A stretch of DNA of 12,872 bases from Methanobacteriaceae archaeon (GCA_011620845.1 WOYJ01000134.1:10723-23594), one strand, 5' to 3'; shown: positions 1 to 7,401, numbered from the stretch's first letter. Program-made: numbers and translations. Notes: generated by a model from the letters alone, not told the origin.

Positions 1-1198
1 CATTGCAGATAAGATTACCCTATCCTTCTTAAGTTCCATGATAAATTCTTCTAAGTCTGAAGGTAACCGATTAATGTTAAGTCCTGCCAATTCATCTTCT
101 GGAAGGTGGGCCGGATCTTCCTGGACAGGACTTCTTAGCTCCATTCCTTGTTTTATCCCATCCAACCCCGCAGTTATAACTACTCCTAAAGTTAAATAGG
201 GATTAGAAGAAGTATCAACTGTTTTTAACTCGAAATTTTTAACTTCTCCGTCAGGTTCTCTGATAACCTCCCTGTTGTCCACTCTCCAGCACTGATAAGC
301 ACCAGTCCAACTGTGTGGTACAATTTTACTGTAAAAATTAGGAATTGGAGTAGTTATGGCCATCAAAGTGGGAAGATGATGCAGAATGCCTGAAATAAAC
401 TGTCTACTAACTTCAGAAAGACCATAATCACCCTGATAATCTGTTAGAACGTTTCCACCATCCTTCCACAGACTAAAGTGTAGATGACATCCGCTTCCGG
501 TTTTATCTGAAAATACCTTGGGAAAGAAGGATGCCAAAAATCCATGTTTAAATGCTACTGCTTTTACAGTTTCTCTAAAGGCTATCTAATTATCACAAAC
601 TTTTAAGGCATCTGTGTATTTGATTGTGATCTCCTGCTGGCCGGATCCTGATTCCGGATAGTACTGCTGGACTTCCAATCCCTGTTCTATAAGCGCTTCA
701 ACCATATCACGAGTAACCTTGTAATTAATATCCATGGCGTAGGTTGAGGCAAAAGGTGTGTTGTCAGATGGCACTATGTCCTCTTCATCCTTTCTCAATA
801 GATAGAATTCATTTTCAAATGCTACATTAACTTTAAATCCTATTTCAGAAGCATTTTTAATTACATTTTTAAGAAATCCCCCGGGACAGTACTCCCATAC
901 TTCACCATCTTTCATCATATTCCCCATCATACGACCATAACCTGGAGAATATGGAAGAGGAGTAAAACTTGCTGGATCACCCACCAGTTGGACTTCACCC
1001 ACCGGATTAACCCCACTTTCCCTAACCACAGTACCTGTAGTTGATATAGCCTGCTGAGCTTCAGAAATGCCCACATAATAGTCAGAATTCTTATATAAAT
1101 CTTTATGAAGTGCTTTTGCCCGTATTAATATTTGCATTATCACACCATAGGATTCGGATAAACTCTGTATCACACGGTAGTTTAAAATTTTTATTCAT
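1..1198 (-). pseudogene. Glutamine synthetase family gene, disrupted and partial
   Basis: The minus strand encodes a glutamine synthetase superfamily protein (ATP-dependent ligation to glutamate), cut by the left window edge. Family landmarks remain: FENEFYLL (metal-binding Glu pair), YYPESGSGQQEI, GSGCHLHFSLW, and SNPYLTLG with AGLDGI. The natural start is probably ATG at 1198-1196 (MNKNFKLPCDTEF...ILWCDNAN). That frame must shift near 1124-1129 to join IRAKALHKD. An in-frame TAG at 588-586 follows VCDN, and coding continues in the same frame (IAFRETVKAV) to position 1. Near 267/268 the text reads VDNREVIREP where the family has NR-x-A-A-x-R, so about four codons including a substrate-binding Arg are missing. 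NFYSKIV replaces the usual NSYKRLV. These lesions indicate a decaying paralog. An intact-looking 195-residue frame (1173-586, GTG start) is only a fragment. The exact substrate of this subfamily is unknown to me. Confidence 0.85.
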
Positions 1199-1252
1199 AA
1201 ACTTAGTATAAACAAATGAATAAAATAGTCAACACGTTTTTGAACCTAAACA

Positions 1253-1261
1253 CCTATATAC
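1253..1261 (-). promoter_or_regulatory. TATA-like element upstream of the glutamine synthetase pseudogene
   Basis: TATATA-type sequence (read on the minus strand as GGTATATAG) lies about 55 bases upstream of the ATG at 1198. An archaeal start site 22-27 bases downstream would give a leader of roughly 30 bases. No clear Shine-Dalgarno sequence precedes that ATG. The sequence is near-palindromic, so direction is uncertain. Confidence 0.3.
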
Positions 1262-1384
1262 CATGAAATTCTAACTATGTCCTATCAACATACCTGGCGG
1301 TAAACCAACTTTTTAATGAAAAACTTTTTTTAAATTTGTTCCACTTATCAATGTAAGGATCATAGCACGTCAAAATAAGTAATG

Positions 1385-1442
1385 AACAATTTACAAGTAG
1401 AGTTAATTGAGTAAACAATTTACTATCTCGGTTAATTGAATA
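1385..1442. repeat. Degenerate 29-base tandem direct repeat (two units)
   Basis: Unit 1 is 1385-1413 and unit 2 is 1414-1442, matching at 22 of 29 positions. Two blocks are perfectly conserved: AACAATTTAC at the left and GTTAATTGA at the right, with a diverged 7-base middle. A partial third GTTAACTGG block starts at 1457. AATTG at 1405-1409 and CAATT at 1416-1420 also form a small dyad. The repeat lies upstream of both rps3ae TATA candidates. Confidence 0.6.
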
Positions 1443-1502
1443 AGATACTGTACTGAGTTAACTGGATATCAACAAATTATCCGTAAATCAGATCAGACAA
1501 TA

Positions 1503-1510
1503 TTTATAAA
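1503..1510 (+). promoter_or_regulatory. Candidate TATA box for the rps3ae operon (distal)
   Basis: TTTATAAA is close to the archaeal TATA consensus. Transcription from it would start near 1533 and give a leader of about 80 bases before the rps3ae ATG at 1612. A second candidate lies at 1566-1575, and the sequence alone does not decide between them. Confidence 0.4.
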
Positions 1511-1565
1511 CTAGAAATGGAGAATTATTAATAAAATAATCTTCCGTTTTAGGGAACTTAAAGAA

Positions 1566-1575
1566 TTTATATTTA
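1566..1575 (+). promoter_or_regulatory. Candidate TATA box for the rps3ae operon (proximal)
   Basis: TTTATATTTA would place the start site near 1597, just before the Shine-Dalgarno sequence AAGGTGAT (1601-1608). The leader would be about 15 bases, which suits a highly expressed archaeal ribosomal protein gene. Confidence 0.4.
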
Positions 1576-1611
1576 ACAAATATTCTTTTAAACACGTTTC
1601 AAGGTGATATT

Positions 1612-2196
1612 ATGGCGAAAGCAAGACGTAGACGAGTACGCGATACATGGAAAGAAAAACACTGGTATAAGATTATGACCCCTAAGGAGTTTGGAGAGGC
1701 AGAAATAGGCACCACTCCCTCCCGGGATCCCAGCATGCTCATAAGAAGACGGGTGGAATCGTCTCTCAGGGAGCTCTCCGGAGATTTCAGCAAACAGTAC
1801 ATTAAACTTTACTTCCAGATCAACGATGTGGCCGGAGACACGGCTAGCACCAACTTCGTAGGGCATCAGGTAACCTCAGATTATGTTAGAAGCATGATCA
1901 GGAGGGGAACCAGCCGGATAGATGCCATAACCCGGGTTAAGACCCAGGATAATACCAAGATGAAGATCCACGTCCTGGCCATTACCATTAAAAGGGCCAA
2001 ATCTTCCCAGCAGAAGTTCATCCGGGAGACCATGGAAAGACTGGTAGCAGAAGCAGCTGCCGATAAAACCTTCCGGGACCTGGTGGAAGAGATAATAACC
2101 GGTAAATTAGCCTCTCACATATACCACGAGGCTAAAAAAATCTACCCTCTAAAAAGGGTGGAGATCGTAAAAACCCGTGTAATTGAAGAGAAATAA
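1612..2196 (+). CDS. rps3ae: Small ribosomal subunit protein eS1 (S3Ae)
   Basis: A structural protein of the small ribosomal subunit, found in archaea and eukaryotes. The 194-residue product begins MAKARRRRVRDTWKEKHWY, a basic N-terminus typical of archaeal S3Ae. It continues with the family core: GTTPSRD, then LYFQINDV, the GHQVTSDYVRSMIRRGTSR segment, and MKIHVLAITIKRA. Its length fits the archaeal family. The start is well supported by AAGGTGAT at 1601-1608, three bases before the ATG. It is the first gene of a compact plus-strand run and is separated from the DUF92 gene by 43 bases. Its promoter probably also drives the metabolic genes behind it, which would tie their expression to growth; that last point is inference. 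Confidence 0.97.
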   Translation: MAKARRRRVRDTWKEKHWYKIMTPKEFGEAEIGTTPSRDPSMLIRRRVESSLRELSGDFSKQYIKLYFQINDVAGDTASTNFVGHQVTSDYVRSMIRRGTSRIDAITRVKTQDNTKMKIHVLAITIKRAKSSQQKFIRETMERLVAEAAADKTFRDLVEEIITGKLASHIYHEAKKIYPLKRVEIVKTRVIEEK

Positions 2197-2239
2197 TCAT
2201 ATCCGGGTAGTAAAAGAAATTAATCGTGTCTGGGATTAG

Positions 2240-2923
2240 ATGTACAACCTGGAATATGTGGCACCATATGTAGCGCTCCTGGTGGTTATTGGCATAATGG
2301 TATACGCCAGAAAAGCCATTGACCTACTGGGATCCGTTTTTATGATCATAATGGGTGTGATCATAATCTTCGCCCCGGGTGCCGGGGTAAACTGGCTCGT
2401 TTTAATATTCATATTCCTGATTCTGGGAATGGCATTTACCAGATACAAACACCAATACAAAAAGGAAATAAAAGTATACGAAGGAACCAGGACCATAAGA
2501 AACGTGGTTTCAAACGGTGTCGTTCCCTTCGTGATGGCTGCCTTCGGAAACTACGGAGGATTCATTGGATCCATCGCCACTGCAACTGCCGATACCATGG
2601 CCAGTGAAGTGGGAATTACCAGCACACCCCGACTAATAACCACCCTCAAAAAGGTTCCCCCGGGGACTGATGGTGGAATATCCCTCATTGGAACGGCCGC
2701 AGGAATATTTGGTGCCGGCATAATAGGTATCTCAGCTTATCTATTGGGTATATTTCCAGATCCAGTAAAAACCTTGGAAATCGCTGTTATATCTGGAACA
2801 ATAGGGTGTTTCGTGGACAGTATACTGGGTGCCGTGCTGGAACGTAAAAAGTATCTCAACAACGAACATGTTAATCTCATTGCCACCGTATGCGGGGCTC
2901 TTATAGGCATCATTTTGGTTTAG
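2240..2923 (+). CDS. DUF92 / TIGR00297 family integral membrane protein
   Basis: A 227-residue, strongly hydrophobic protein with about six membrane segments, including residues 8-22, 30-46, 51-65, 149-170 and 213-227. The conserved face of the family lies between them: SNGVVPFVMAAFGNYGGF (about 91-108), TADTMASE (116-123), GTDGGIS (142-148) and a late Asp in FVDSILGAVLER (about 191-202). A plant relative, VTE6, is reported to phosphorylate phytyl phosphate, so a polyprenyl-phosphate kinase role is possible here. I would not assign it, because archaeal members are uncharacterised as far as I know. Its TAG stop (2921-2923) overlaps the ribosome binding site of apgM, which suggests translational coupling. 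Its own ribosome binding site is weak. Confidence 0.88.
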   Translation: MYNLEYVAPYVALLVVIGIMVYARKAIDLLGSVFMIIMGVIIIFAPGAGVNWLVLIFIFLILGMAFTRYKHQYKKEIKVYEGTRTIRNVVSNGVVPFVMAAFGNYGGFIGSIATATADTMASEVGITSTPRLITTLKKVPPGTDGGISLIGTAAGIFGAGIIGISAYLLGIFPDPVKTLEIAVISGTIGCFVDSILGAVLERKKYLNNEHVNLIATVCGALIGIILV

Positions 2924-2928
2924 GTGAT
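2922..2928 (+). promoter_or_regulatory. Ribosome binding site that sets the apgM start
   Basis: AGGTGAT matches the strong site before rps3ae. It lies four bases before TTG at 2933 and overlaps both the TAG stop of the upstream gene and the alternative GTG at 2924. This favours initiation at the TTG and coupling of the two genes. Confidence 0.7.
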
Positions 2929-2932
2929 AGAG

Positions 2933-4156
2933 TTGAAAGGAATCATAATGATAATAGATGGAATGGCAGACCGGCCACTTGAAGAATTTGGATTTAAAAC
3001 ACCATTAGAAGCTGCAACAACACCAAACATGGATAAACTGGCAGAAACGGGAATATGCGGGATAATGGACCCTATAAAACCAGGTATAAGGGCGGGAAGT
3101 GACACATCCCACATATCCATACTGGGATATGACCCTTATGAAGTCTACACTGGTAGGGGTCCCTTTGAAGCCGCTGGTGTTGGTGTAGATGTCTTAGAGG
3201 GGGATATCGCCTTCCGCTGTAATTTTTCCACCGCGAATGATGATGGTGTAATCACCGATAGGCGTGCCGGGAGAATCAGGGAAAGAACCGAGGAGCTGGC
3301 CAATGCGATGAACTCGATTGATATAGAGGGCGTCCATATCATATTCAAAGAATCAACCGGCCACCGGGCAGTGCTGGTTTTAAGGGGTGATGGATTATCT
3401 GACCAGGTTAGTGCAGCCGACCCCAAATATGATGGTAAGAAATGGACCAGGGTCGAACCACTGGACGAGACTCAGGAAGCCAGGAAAACAGCAGATATCC
3501 TGAACCAGGTGGTGGAGAAATCCTATGACATTTTGAAGGACCACCCCCTGAACCTGGAAAGGATAGAAAATGGTGAAAACCCGGGCAACATAATCCTGCC
3601 CCGGGGTGCCGGAGCCGTGCCTCATGTACAGGCATTCTCCGATAAATATGGTTTAAAAGCAGCGTGTATAGCCGAAACCGGTCTCATCAAGGGTATCGGT
3701 AAAATCACCGGCATGGACATCATCGATATTGAAGGTGCCACCGGTGGTGTGGATACCAACCTGAACAACATCACCCAGGGCATCCTGGACACCGCAGCAA
3801 AGGATTATGATTTTCTATTAATAAATATAGATGGAGCAGATGAAGCTGGCCACGATGGAAATGCCCAGGAGAAGCTGGAATTTATAGAAAAAGCAGACCA
3901 GGTGGTAGGCAAACTCATGGGTTTAGAAGACTTATACTTCATTCTCACCGCTGATCATTCCACACCCCTATCTGTAATGGACCATACCGGCGACCCAGTC
4001 CCCCTGATAATTAACGGACCGGACATCAGGGTGGACGATGTGAAAATCTACAATGAAAGAGCCGCATCCAAAGGTGGACTGTGCAGAATAAGGGGATCCG
4101 ATGTGATGAACATATTGATGGACCTCATGAATAAATCAACCAAATTCGGAGCATAA
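2933..4156 (+). CDS. apgM: 2,3-bisphosphoglycerate-independent phosphoglycerate mutase, archaeal type
   Basis: Interconverts 3- and 2-phosphoglycerate in cytoplasmic glycolysis/gluconeogenesis; a member of the alkaline phosphatase superfamily. With the TTG start it has 407 residues and begins MKGIIMIIDGMADRP, as archaeal ApgM proteins typically do. Metal ligands and catalytic residues are visible: Asp9 in IDGMAD, the nucleophile Ser56 in AGSDTSHISILGYDP, DGADEAGHDGN at about 300-310, TADHSTP near 340, and HTGDP near 351. An in-frame GTG at 2924 would add three residues, but the Shine-Dalgarno sequence AGGTGAT (2922-2928) overlaps that GTG and is well spaced for the TTG. It follows the DUF92 gene by nine bases and precedes glmM by six. 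Confidence 0.95.
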   Translation: MKGIIMIIDGMADRPLEEFGFKTPLEAATTPNMDKLAETGICGIMDPIKPGIRAGSDTSHISILGYDPYEVYTGRGPFEAAGVGVDVLEGDIAFRCNFSTANDDGVITDRRAGRIRERTEELANAMNSIDIEGVHIIFKESTGHRAVLVLRGDGLSDQVSAADPKYDGKKWTRVEPLDETQEARKTADILNQVVEKSYDILKDHPLNLERIENGENPGNIILPRGAGAVPHVQAFSDKYGLKAACIAETGLIKGIGKITGMDIIDIEGATGGVDTNLNNITQGILDTAAKDYDFLLINIDGADEAGHDGNAQEKLEFIEKADQVVGKLMGLEDLYFILTADHSTPLSVMDHTGDPVPLIINGPDIRVDDVKIYNERAASKGGLCRIRGSDVMNILMDLMNKSTKFGA

Positions 4157-4162
4157 CAACCA

Positions 4163-5515
4163 ATGAATAATAAAGATGAACCACCGAAGCTTTTCGGGAC
4201 CTCCGGTATCCGAGGACCAATAGGCACTGCAGTTACTGCAGATCTGGCGCTTAAAATGGGCAAAGCCCTCTCAACCCTACTTGGCCCTGGTCATGATATA
4301 GTGGTGGGCTACGACAGCAGAACCTCCAGCCAGATGCTGGATAAGGCGTTAATTGCAGGTATACTCGAAGGAGGATGCAATGTTCTGAGTCTGGGCATGG
4401 CGCCCACCCCACTGGTAGGTTACGCCACCATGAAGCTAGGAGATGCCGGGGTAATGATCACCGCTTCCCATAACCCACCGCAGGATAACGGGATTAAAGT
4501 GTGGAACAAAAACGGTATGGCTTACCGTCCAAACCAGGAAAAGGAACTGGAGAAAATAATCTCGGATGAAACCTTCTCCAATGGCTCCTGGGAAAATATA
4601 GGGAAAGTTAAGGACATAAAAAATACATCCCGGGAATATGTTAAGAATTTACTGAATTATGCTCACATAAAACCTGGATTGAAGGTGGTGGTGGATTGTG
4701 CCAGTGGCGCTGCCTCTTACCTATCACCACTTGTACTTAGGAAGGCAGGATGCGAGGTTATAACACTCAACTCCCAGCCAGACGGTTTCTTCCCTGGTAG
4801 ATTGCCGGAACCATCAGAGGCAAACCTCCAGGAACTAATGAAGATGGTGAAGGCCACCCAGTCGGATCTGGGAATTGCCCATGACGGTGATGCTGATCGT
4901 ATGATCGCCATTGATGAAAAGGGCAAAATGGCCGACTTTGATAAACTGGTATCACTGATGGCCCGGGAGGTAGGCGGCCGGGTGGTAACCACTGTGGACG
5001 CCTCCAACTCCATAGACATGTGCCTGGAAGGTAAGGGAGAAGTGATAAGGACCAAAGTAGGCGACGTCCACGTAGCAGAGGCTATAGAAGAAAATGATGC
5101 ATTCTTCGGCGGTGAACCTTCAGGAACCTGGATACACCCTGATTTCTGTATGTGCCCCGATGGTATATTATCTGCCCTTAGAATAGCAGCTTTAGTAAGT
5201 GAAAAAGGACCTTTATCCAAACTATTAGATGAGGTGCCCAGTTTTCCAACACTACGGGAAAAGATAAACTGTGAAGAATCCCAGAAAAAAATGATAATGG
5301 AGAAAACAGAGGCAGAATTTGCCAAACTCTTTGAAGATGTATCGGAAGTCAATCTAATTGATGGTGTCAGGTTATCCCTCGAAAATGGGAGCTGGGTCTT
5401 AATACGTCCATCAGGGACAGAATCATACGTAAGAATTACCCTGGGAGGTAAAACTGACCTTGAAGCTCAAAAATTAATGGATAAAAGCAAAGAATTCATG
5501 AAAAATTTGTTTTAG
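4163..5515 (+). CDS. glmM: Phosphoglucosamine mutase (alpha-D-phosphohexomutase family)
   Basis: Converts glucosamine-6-phosphate to glucosamine-1-phosphate, the second step toward UDP-N-acetylglucosamine. The 450-residue protein has all four family motifs: the phosphoserine loop ITASHNPPQDNG with Ser102, the magnesium loop DGDADR (241-246), the sugar-binding GGEPSGTW (316-323) and the phosphate-binding RPSGTES (415-421). The N-terminal KLFGTSGIRGP is also typical. The start has only a weak, distant GGAG (4147-4150), so translation may be coupled to apgM, which ends six bases upstream. The next gene encodes the following pathway enzyme. Archaeal members can also act as phosphomannomutase or phosphoglucomutase, but the GlmU-like neighbour favours glucosamine phosphate. 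Confidence 0.92.
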   Translation: MNNKDEPPKLFGTSGIRGPIGTAVTADLALKMGKALSTLLGPGHDIVVGYDSRTSSQMLDKALIAGILEGGCNVLSLGMAPTPLVGYATMKLGDAGVMITASHNPPQDNGIKVWNKNGMAYRPNQEKELEKIISDETFSNGSWENIGKVKDIKNTSREYVKNLLNYAHIKPGLKVVVDCASGAASYLSPLVLRKAGCEVITLNSQPDGFFPGRLPEPSEANLQELMKMVKATQSDLGIAHDGDADRMIAIDEKGKMADFDKLVSLMAREVGGRVVTTVDASNSIDMCLEGKGEVIRTKVGDVHVAEAIEENDAFFGGEPSGTWIHPDFCMCPDGILSALRIAALVSEKGPLSKLLDEVPSFPTLREKINCEESQKKMIMEKTEAEFAKLFEDVSEVNLIDGVRLSLENGSWVLIRPSGTESYVRITLGGKTDLEAQKLMDKSKEFMKNLF

Positions 5516-5548
5516 TGTGGTAAAATCTGTTGCAAATGGTGATCTGTT

Positions 5549-6826
5549 ATGAAAGGAGTGATATTAACTGCTGGTGAGGGCACCAGAATGCGCCCTTTAA
5601 CTTTAAGCCGTCCTAAAACCATGGTCCCAGTGGGTGGTAAACCCATCCTGCAATACAATGTTGAAGCTCTAAGGGAAGCAGGAATAGATGAGATAATCCT
5701 GATTGTAGGTTACCACGAAGAAGTCATAAAAGAGTATTTTCAGGATGGATCATCTCTAGGTGTTAAAATTACATATATAACCCAGGGTGAACGATTAGGC
5801 ACTGCCCATGCCATCGGTACGCTTGCCGGATCCATAGAAGGGGCTTTTGTAATTTTAAACGGAGATATAATCGTTGATTCACAGTTGATTAATGATTTAA
5901 TTTCTAAATATAATTCTGACCATGCTAGGACAATCGTCACCCTGATTGAAGTGGAAGATCCATCCCAGTTTGGTGTGGTGGAAGTTGAAGGAGACAGGAT
6001 CGTTAATTTAGTGGAAAAACCACTCCCCGGTGAAGCTCCCAGCAATTTAATCAACGCCGGGATATACCTCTTCGATGAAGGCATATTCCCAGCCATAGAG
6101 AAGACAGGAAAATCCCCCCGGGGAGAATATGAAATCACAGATTCCATAAAGATCCAGATAGATGATGACCAACCGGTCTTAGGACTGGAATCAAATGATA
6201 AATGGGTGGATATCGGCAGGCCCTGGGAACTTCTGAGTGTAAACGAACTTTACCTTAAAGATTTAGAATCACAAATATGGGGTGAAGTGGAAGAAGGAGC
6301 CATCATCCACGGACCGGTTTATCTAGGGAAAGACAGCATTATCAGAAGCGGTTCTTATATCATGGGACCGGTTTACATAGGCGAAGGATGTGATGTAGGT
6401 CCCAATACATTCCTGCGCAAATACACCTATCTCTGCAATAATGTAATGGTTGGAAATGCGGTAGAAATAAAAAATTCCATCATCATGGAAGGTACCAACA
6501 TTAACCACCTCTCGTACGTGGGAGATTCAATTATAGGTGCAAATTGCAACATCGCCGCAGGCACCAACATAGCAAACCTCCGTTTCGATGATGAAAACGT
6601 TAAGTTAACCGTTAAAGGAGAAAGAATCGACTCTGGAAGGAGGAAATTGGGCGTTATATTTGCAGACGGAGTGAAAACCGGGATAAATACCAGTTTCAAC
6701 CCCGGTGTTAAGGTGGGTTTAAACTGCAGGATCGGTGCCGGAGCGATAATCAGTAAAGACATCCCCTCCAATAAAATAGTCCTGACCAAAAGCAACATGA
6801 TCATCCAGGACAACCACGAATCCTAG
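5549..6826 (+). CDS. glmU: Bifunctional sugar-1-phosphate nucleotidylyltransferase/acetyltransferase (GlmU-like)
   Basis: Predicted to acetylate glucosamine-1-phosphate and transfer UMP to give UDP-N-acetylglucosamine. The 425-residue protein has two parts. Residues 1 to about 230 are a nucleotidyltransferase with LTAGEGTRMRPLTLSRPK, NGDIIVD (104-110), VEKPLPGE and NAGIYLFD. From about 240 a left-handed beta-helix of hexapeptide repeats follows (GPVYLGKDSIIRSGSYI, GPVYIGEGCDVG, VGNAVEIKNSII), ending in NPGVKVGLNCRIGAGAII. This matches archaeal bifunctional proteins of the MJ1101/ST0452 type. GGTGATC at 5538-5544 supports the ATG. It lies 33 bases after glmM, so two successive pathway steps are adjacent. 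A dTDP- or UDP-glucose specificity cannot be excluded from sequence alone. Confidence 0.88.
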   Translation: MKGVILTAGEGTRMRPLTLSRPKTMVPVGGKPILQYNVEALREAGIDEIILIVGYHEEVIKEYFQDGSSLGVKITYITQGERLGTAHAIGTLAGSIEGAFVILNGDIIVDSQLINDLISKYNSDHARTIVTLIEVEDPSQFGVVEVEGDRIVNLVEKPLPGEAPSNLINAGIYLFDEGIFPAIEKTGKSPRGEYEITDSIKIQIDDDQPVLGLESNDKWVDIGRPWELLSVNELYLKDLESQIWGEVEEGAIIHGPVYLGKDSIIRSGSYIMGPVYIGEGCDVGPNTFLRKYTYLCNNVMVGNAVEIKNSIIMEGTNINHLSYVGDSIIGANCNIAAGTNIANLRFDDENVKLTVKGERIDSGRRKLGVIFADGVKTGINTSFNPGVKVGLNCRIGAGAIISKDIPSNKIVLTKSNMIIQDNHES

Positions 6827-6845
6827 TTCATATCTGAATGATAAT

Positions 6846-6880
6846 CTTTTAAATTTTTAAACTCTTTAATTAAATTTTTT
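6846..6880 (+). terminator. Oligo-T transcription terminator after glmU
   Basis: Three T-tracts (6846-6850, 6854-6858 and 6875-6880) follow the glmU stop within 60 bases. Archaeal RNA polymerase terminates at such tracts without a required hairpin. A new TATA-like element follows at 6901, consistent with the end of one transcription unit. Confidence 0.5.
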
Positions 6881-6900
6881 AATGAATTTCCAACAAATAC

Positions 6901-6907
6901 TATATTT
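6901..6907 (+). promoter_or_regulatory. TATA-like element of the carbonic anhydrase gene
   Basis: TATATTT lies directly before the 19-base duplication. A start site 22-27 bases downstream would fall close to the ATG at 6934, which has no Shine-Dalgarno sequence. A leaderless or near-leaderless transcript is therefore likely. Confidence 0.4.
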
Positions 6908-6944
6908 GATTCAAATGATACACCCTGATTCAAATGATACACCC
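6907..6944. repeat. Perfect 19-base tandem duplication at a start codon
   Basis: Units 6907-6925 and 6926-6944 are identical (TGATTCAAATGATACACCC). Each contains an ATG (6915 and 6934). Because 19 is not a multiple of three, only the second ATG is in frame with the carbonic anhydrase gene. Confidence 0.95.
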
Positions 6945-7401
6945 CACCGTTATAATATTAAATGGCTCACATGTACTGGGAAAGGTGAACATAGGCAGTC
7001 ACTCATCAGTATGGTATAATGCAGTTTTAAGAGGAGATATAGAACCTATTGATATCGGGGAATATTCTAATATCCAGGATAACTGTGTGTTACATTCATC
7101 CAGAGGTTTTCCCCTCCAGATAGGATCCTATGTCTCGGTGGGACATGCAGCGGTGTTACACGGCACCACGGTAGAGGATAACTGTCTCATCGGTATGAAC
7201 TCCACCCTCCTAAACGGGAGTGTTATCGGAGAAAACAGTATAGTGGGGGCAGGTGCCGTGGTTACCGAGGGTAAGAAGTACCCACCGGAAAGCCTGATAC
7301 TGGGCATGCCTGCCAAGGCAATTCGGACTCTGGAACCCCACGAAGTTGAACTCATAAAGGATAACGCAGTTAGATATGCTGAACTGGTAGATAGGCAGTG
7401 A
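6934..7401 (+). CDS. Gamma-class carbonic anhydrase-like protein (CamH type)
   Basis: A 155-residue left-handed beta-helix protein resembling the Cam/CamH gamma carbonic anhydrases, which interconvert carbon dioxide and bicarbonate. The metal-binding His triad is present: His54 (NCVLH), His71 and His76 (VGHAAVLHG). Arg33 and Asp35 of VLRGD and Gln48 of NIQDN are also present. It lacks the N-terminal extension and acidic loop of Cam, so it fits the shorter CamH/YrdA/PaaY-like group, where activity is variable. Expected CamH length is met and the C-terminal helix (EPHEVELIKDNAVRYAEL) is present. The start at 6934 lies inside the second copy of a 19-base duplication and lacks a Shine-Dalgarno sequence. 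It is flanked by a T-rich terminator and followed 98 bases later by hisC. Confidence 0.9.
   Translation: MIHPTVIILNGSHVLGKVNIGSHSSVWYNAVLRGDIEPIDIGEYSNIQDNCVLHSSRGFPLQIGSYVSVGHAAVLHGTTVEDNCLIGMNSTLLNGSVIGENSIVGAGAVVTEGKKYPPESLILGMPAKAIRTLEPHEVELIKDNAVRYAELVDRQ

Larger units (their letters stand above)
1199..1611. other. AT-rich divergent intergenic region
   Basis: This 413-base gap separates the leftward glutamine synthetase pseudogene from rightward rps3ae. It contains no credible coding frame and no tRNA-like fold that I can see. It holds a TATA-like element for each direction and a degenerate 29-base direct repeat at 1385-1442. The rest is low-complexity AT-rich sequence such as the T-run around 1325-1331. 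A small non-coding RNA cannot be excluded by eye. Confidence 0.6.

Noticed and set aside
586..588. Pyrrolysine at the amber codon of the glutamine synthetase gene
   Set aside because: Three other genes here end with TAG, the gene has additional lesions, and Methanobacteriales generally lack the pyrrolysine system.
586..1173. Intact 195-residue protein starting at GTG 1173
   Set aside because: Its first dozen residues are out of frame with the natural N-terminus from ATG 1198, and its end is the amber lesion. It is a pseudogene fragment.
1385..1442. CRISPR array
   Set aside because: Only two degenerate units sit directly side by side without spacers, and no cas genes are present.
2924..2926. 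GTG as apgM start
   Set aside because: It overlaps the Shine-Dalgarno sequence, which is well spaced for the TTG at 2933.
4717..5352. Long minus-strand frame of 211 codons inside glmM
   Set aside because: It is antisense to a well-conserved gene, serine-rich as expected of a reverse shadow, and has no recognisable domain.
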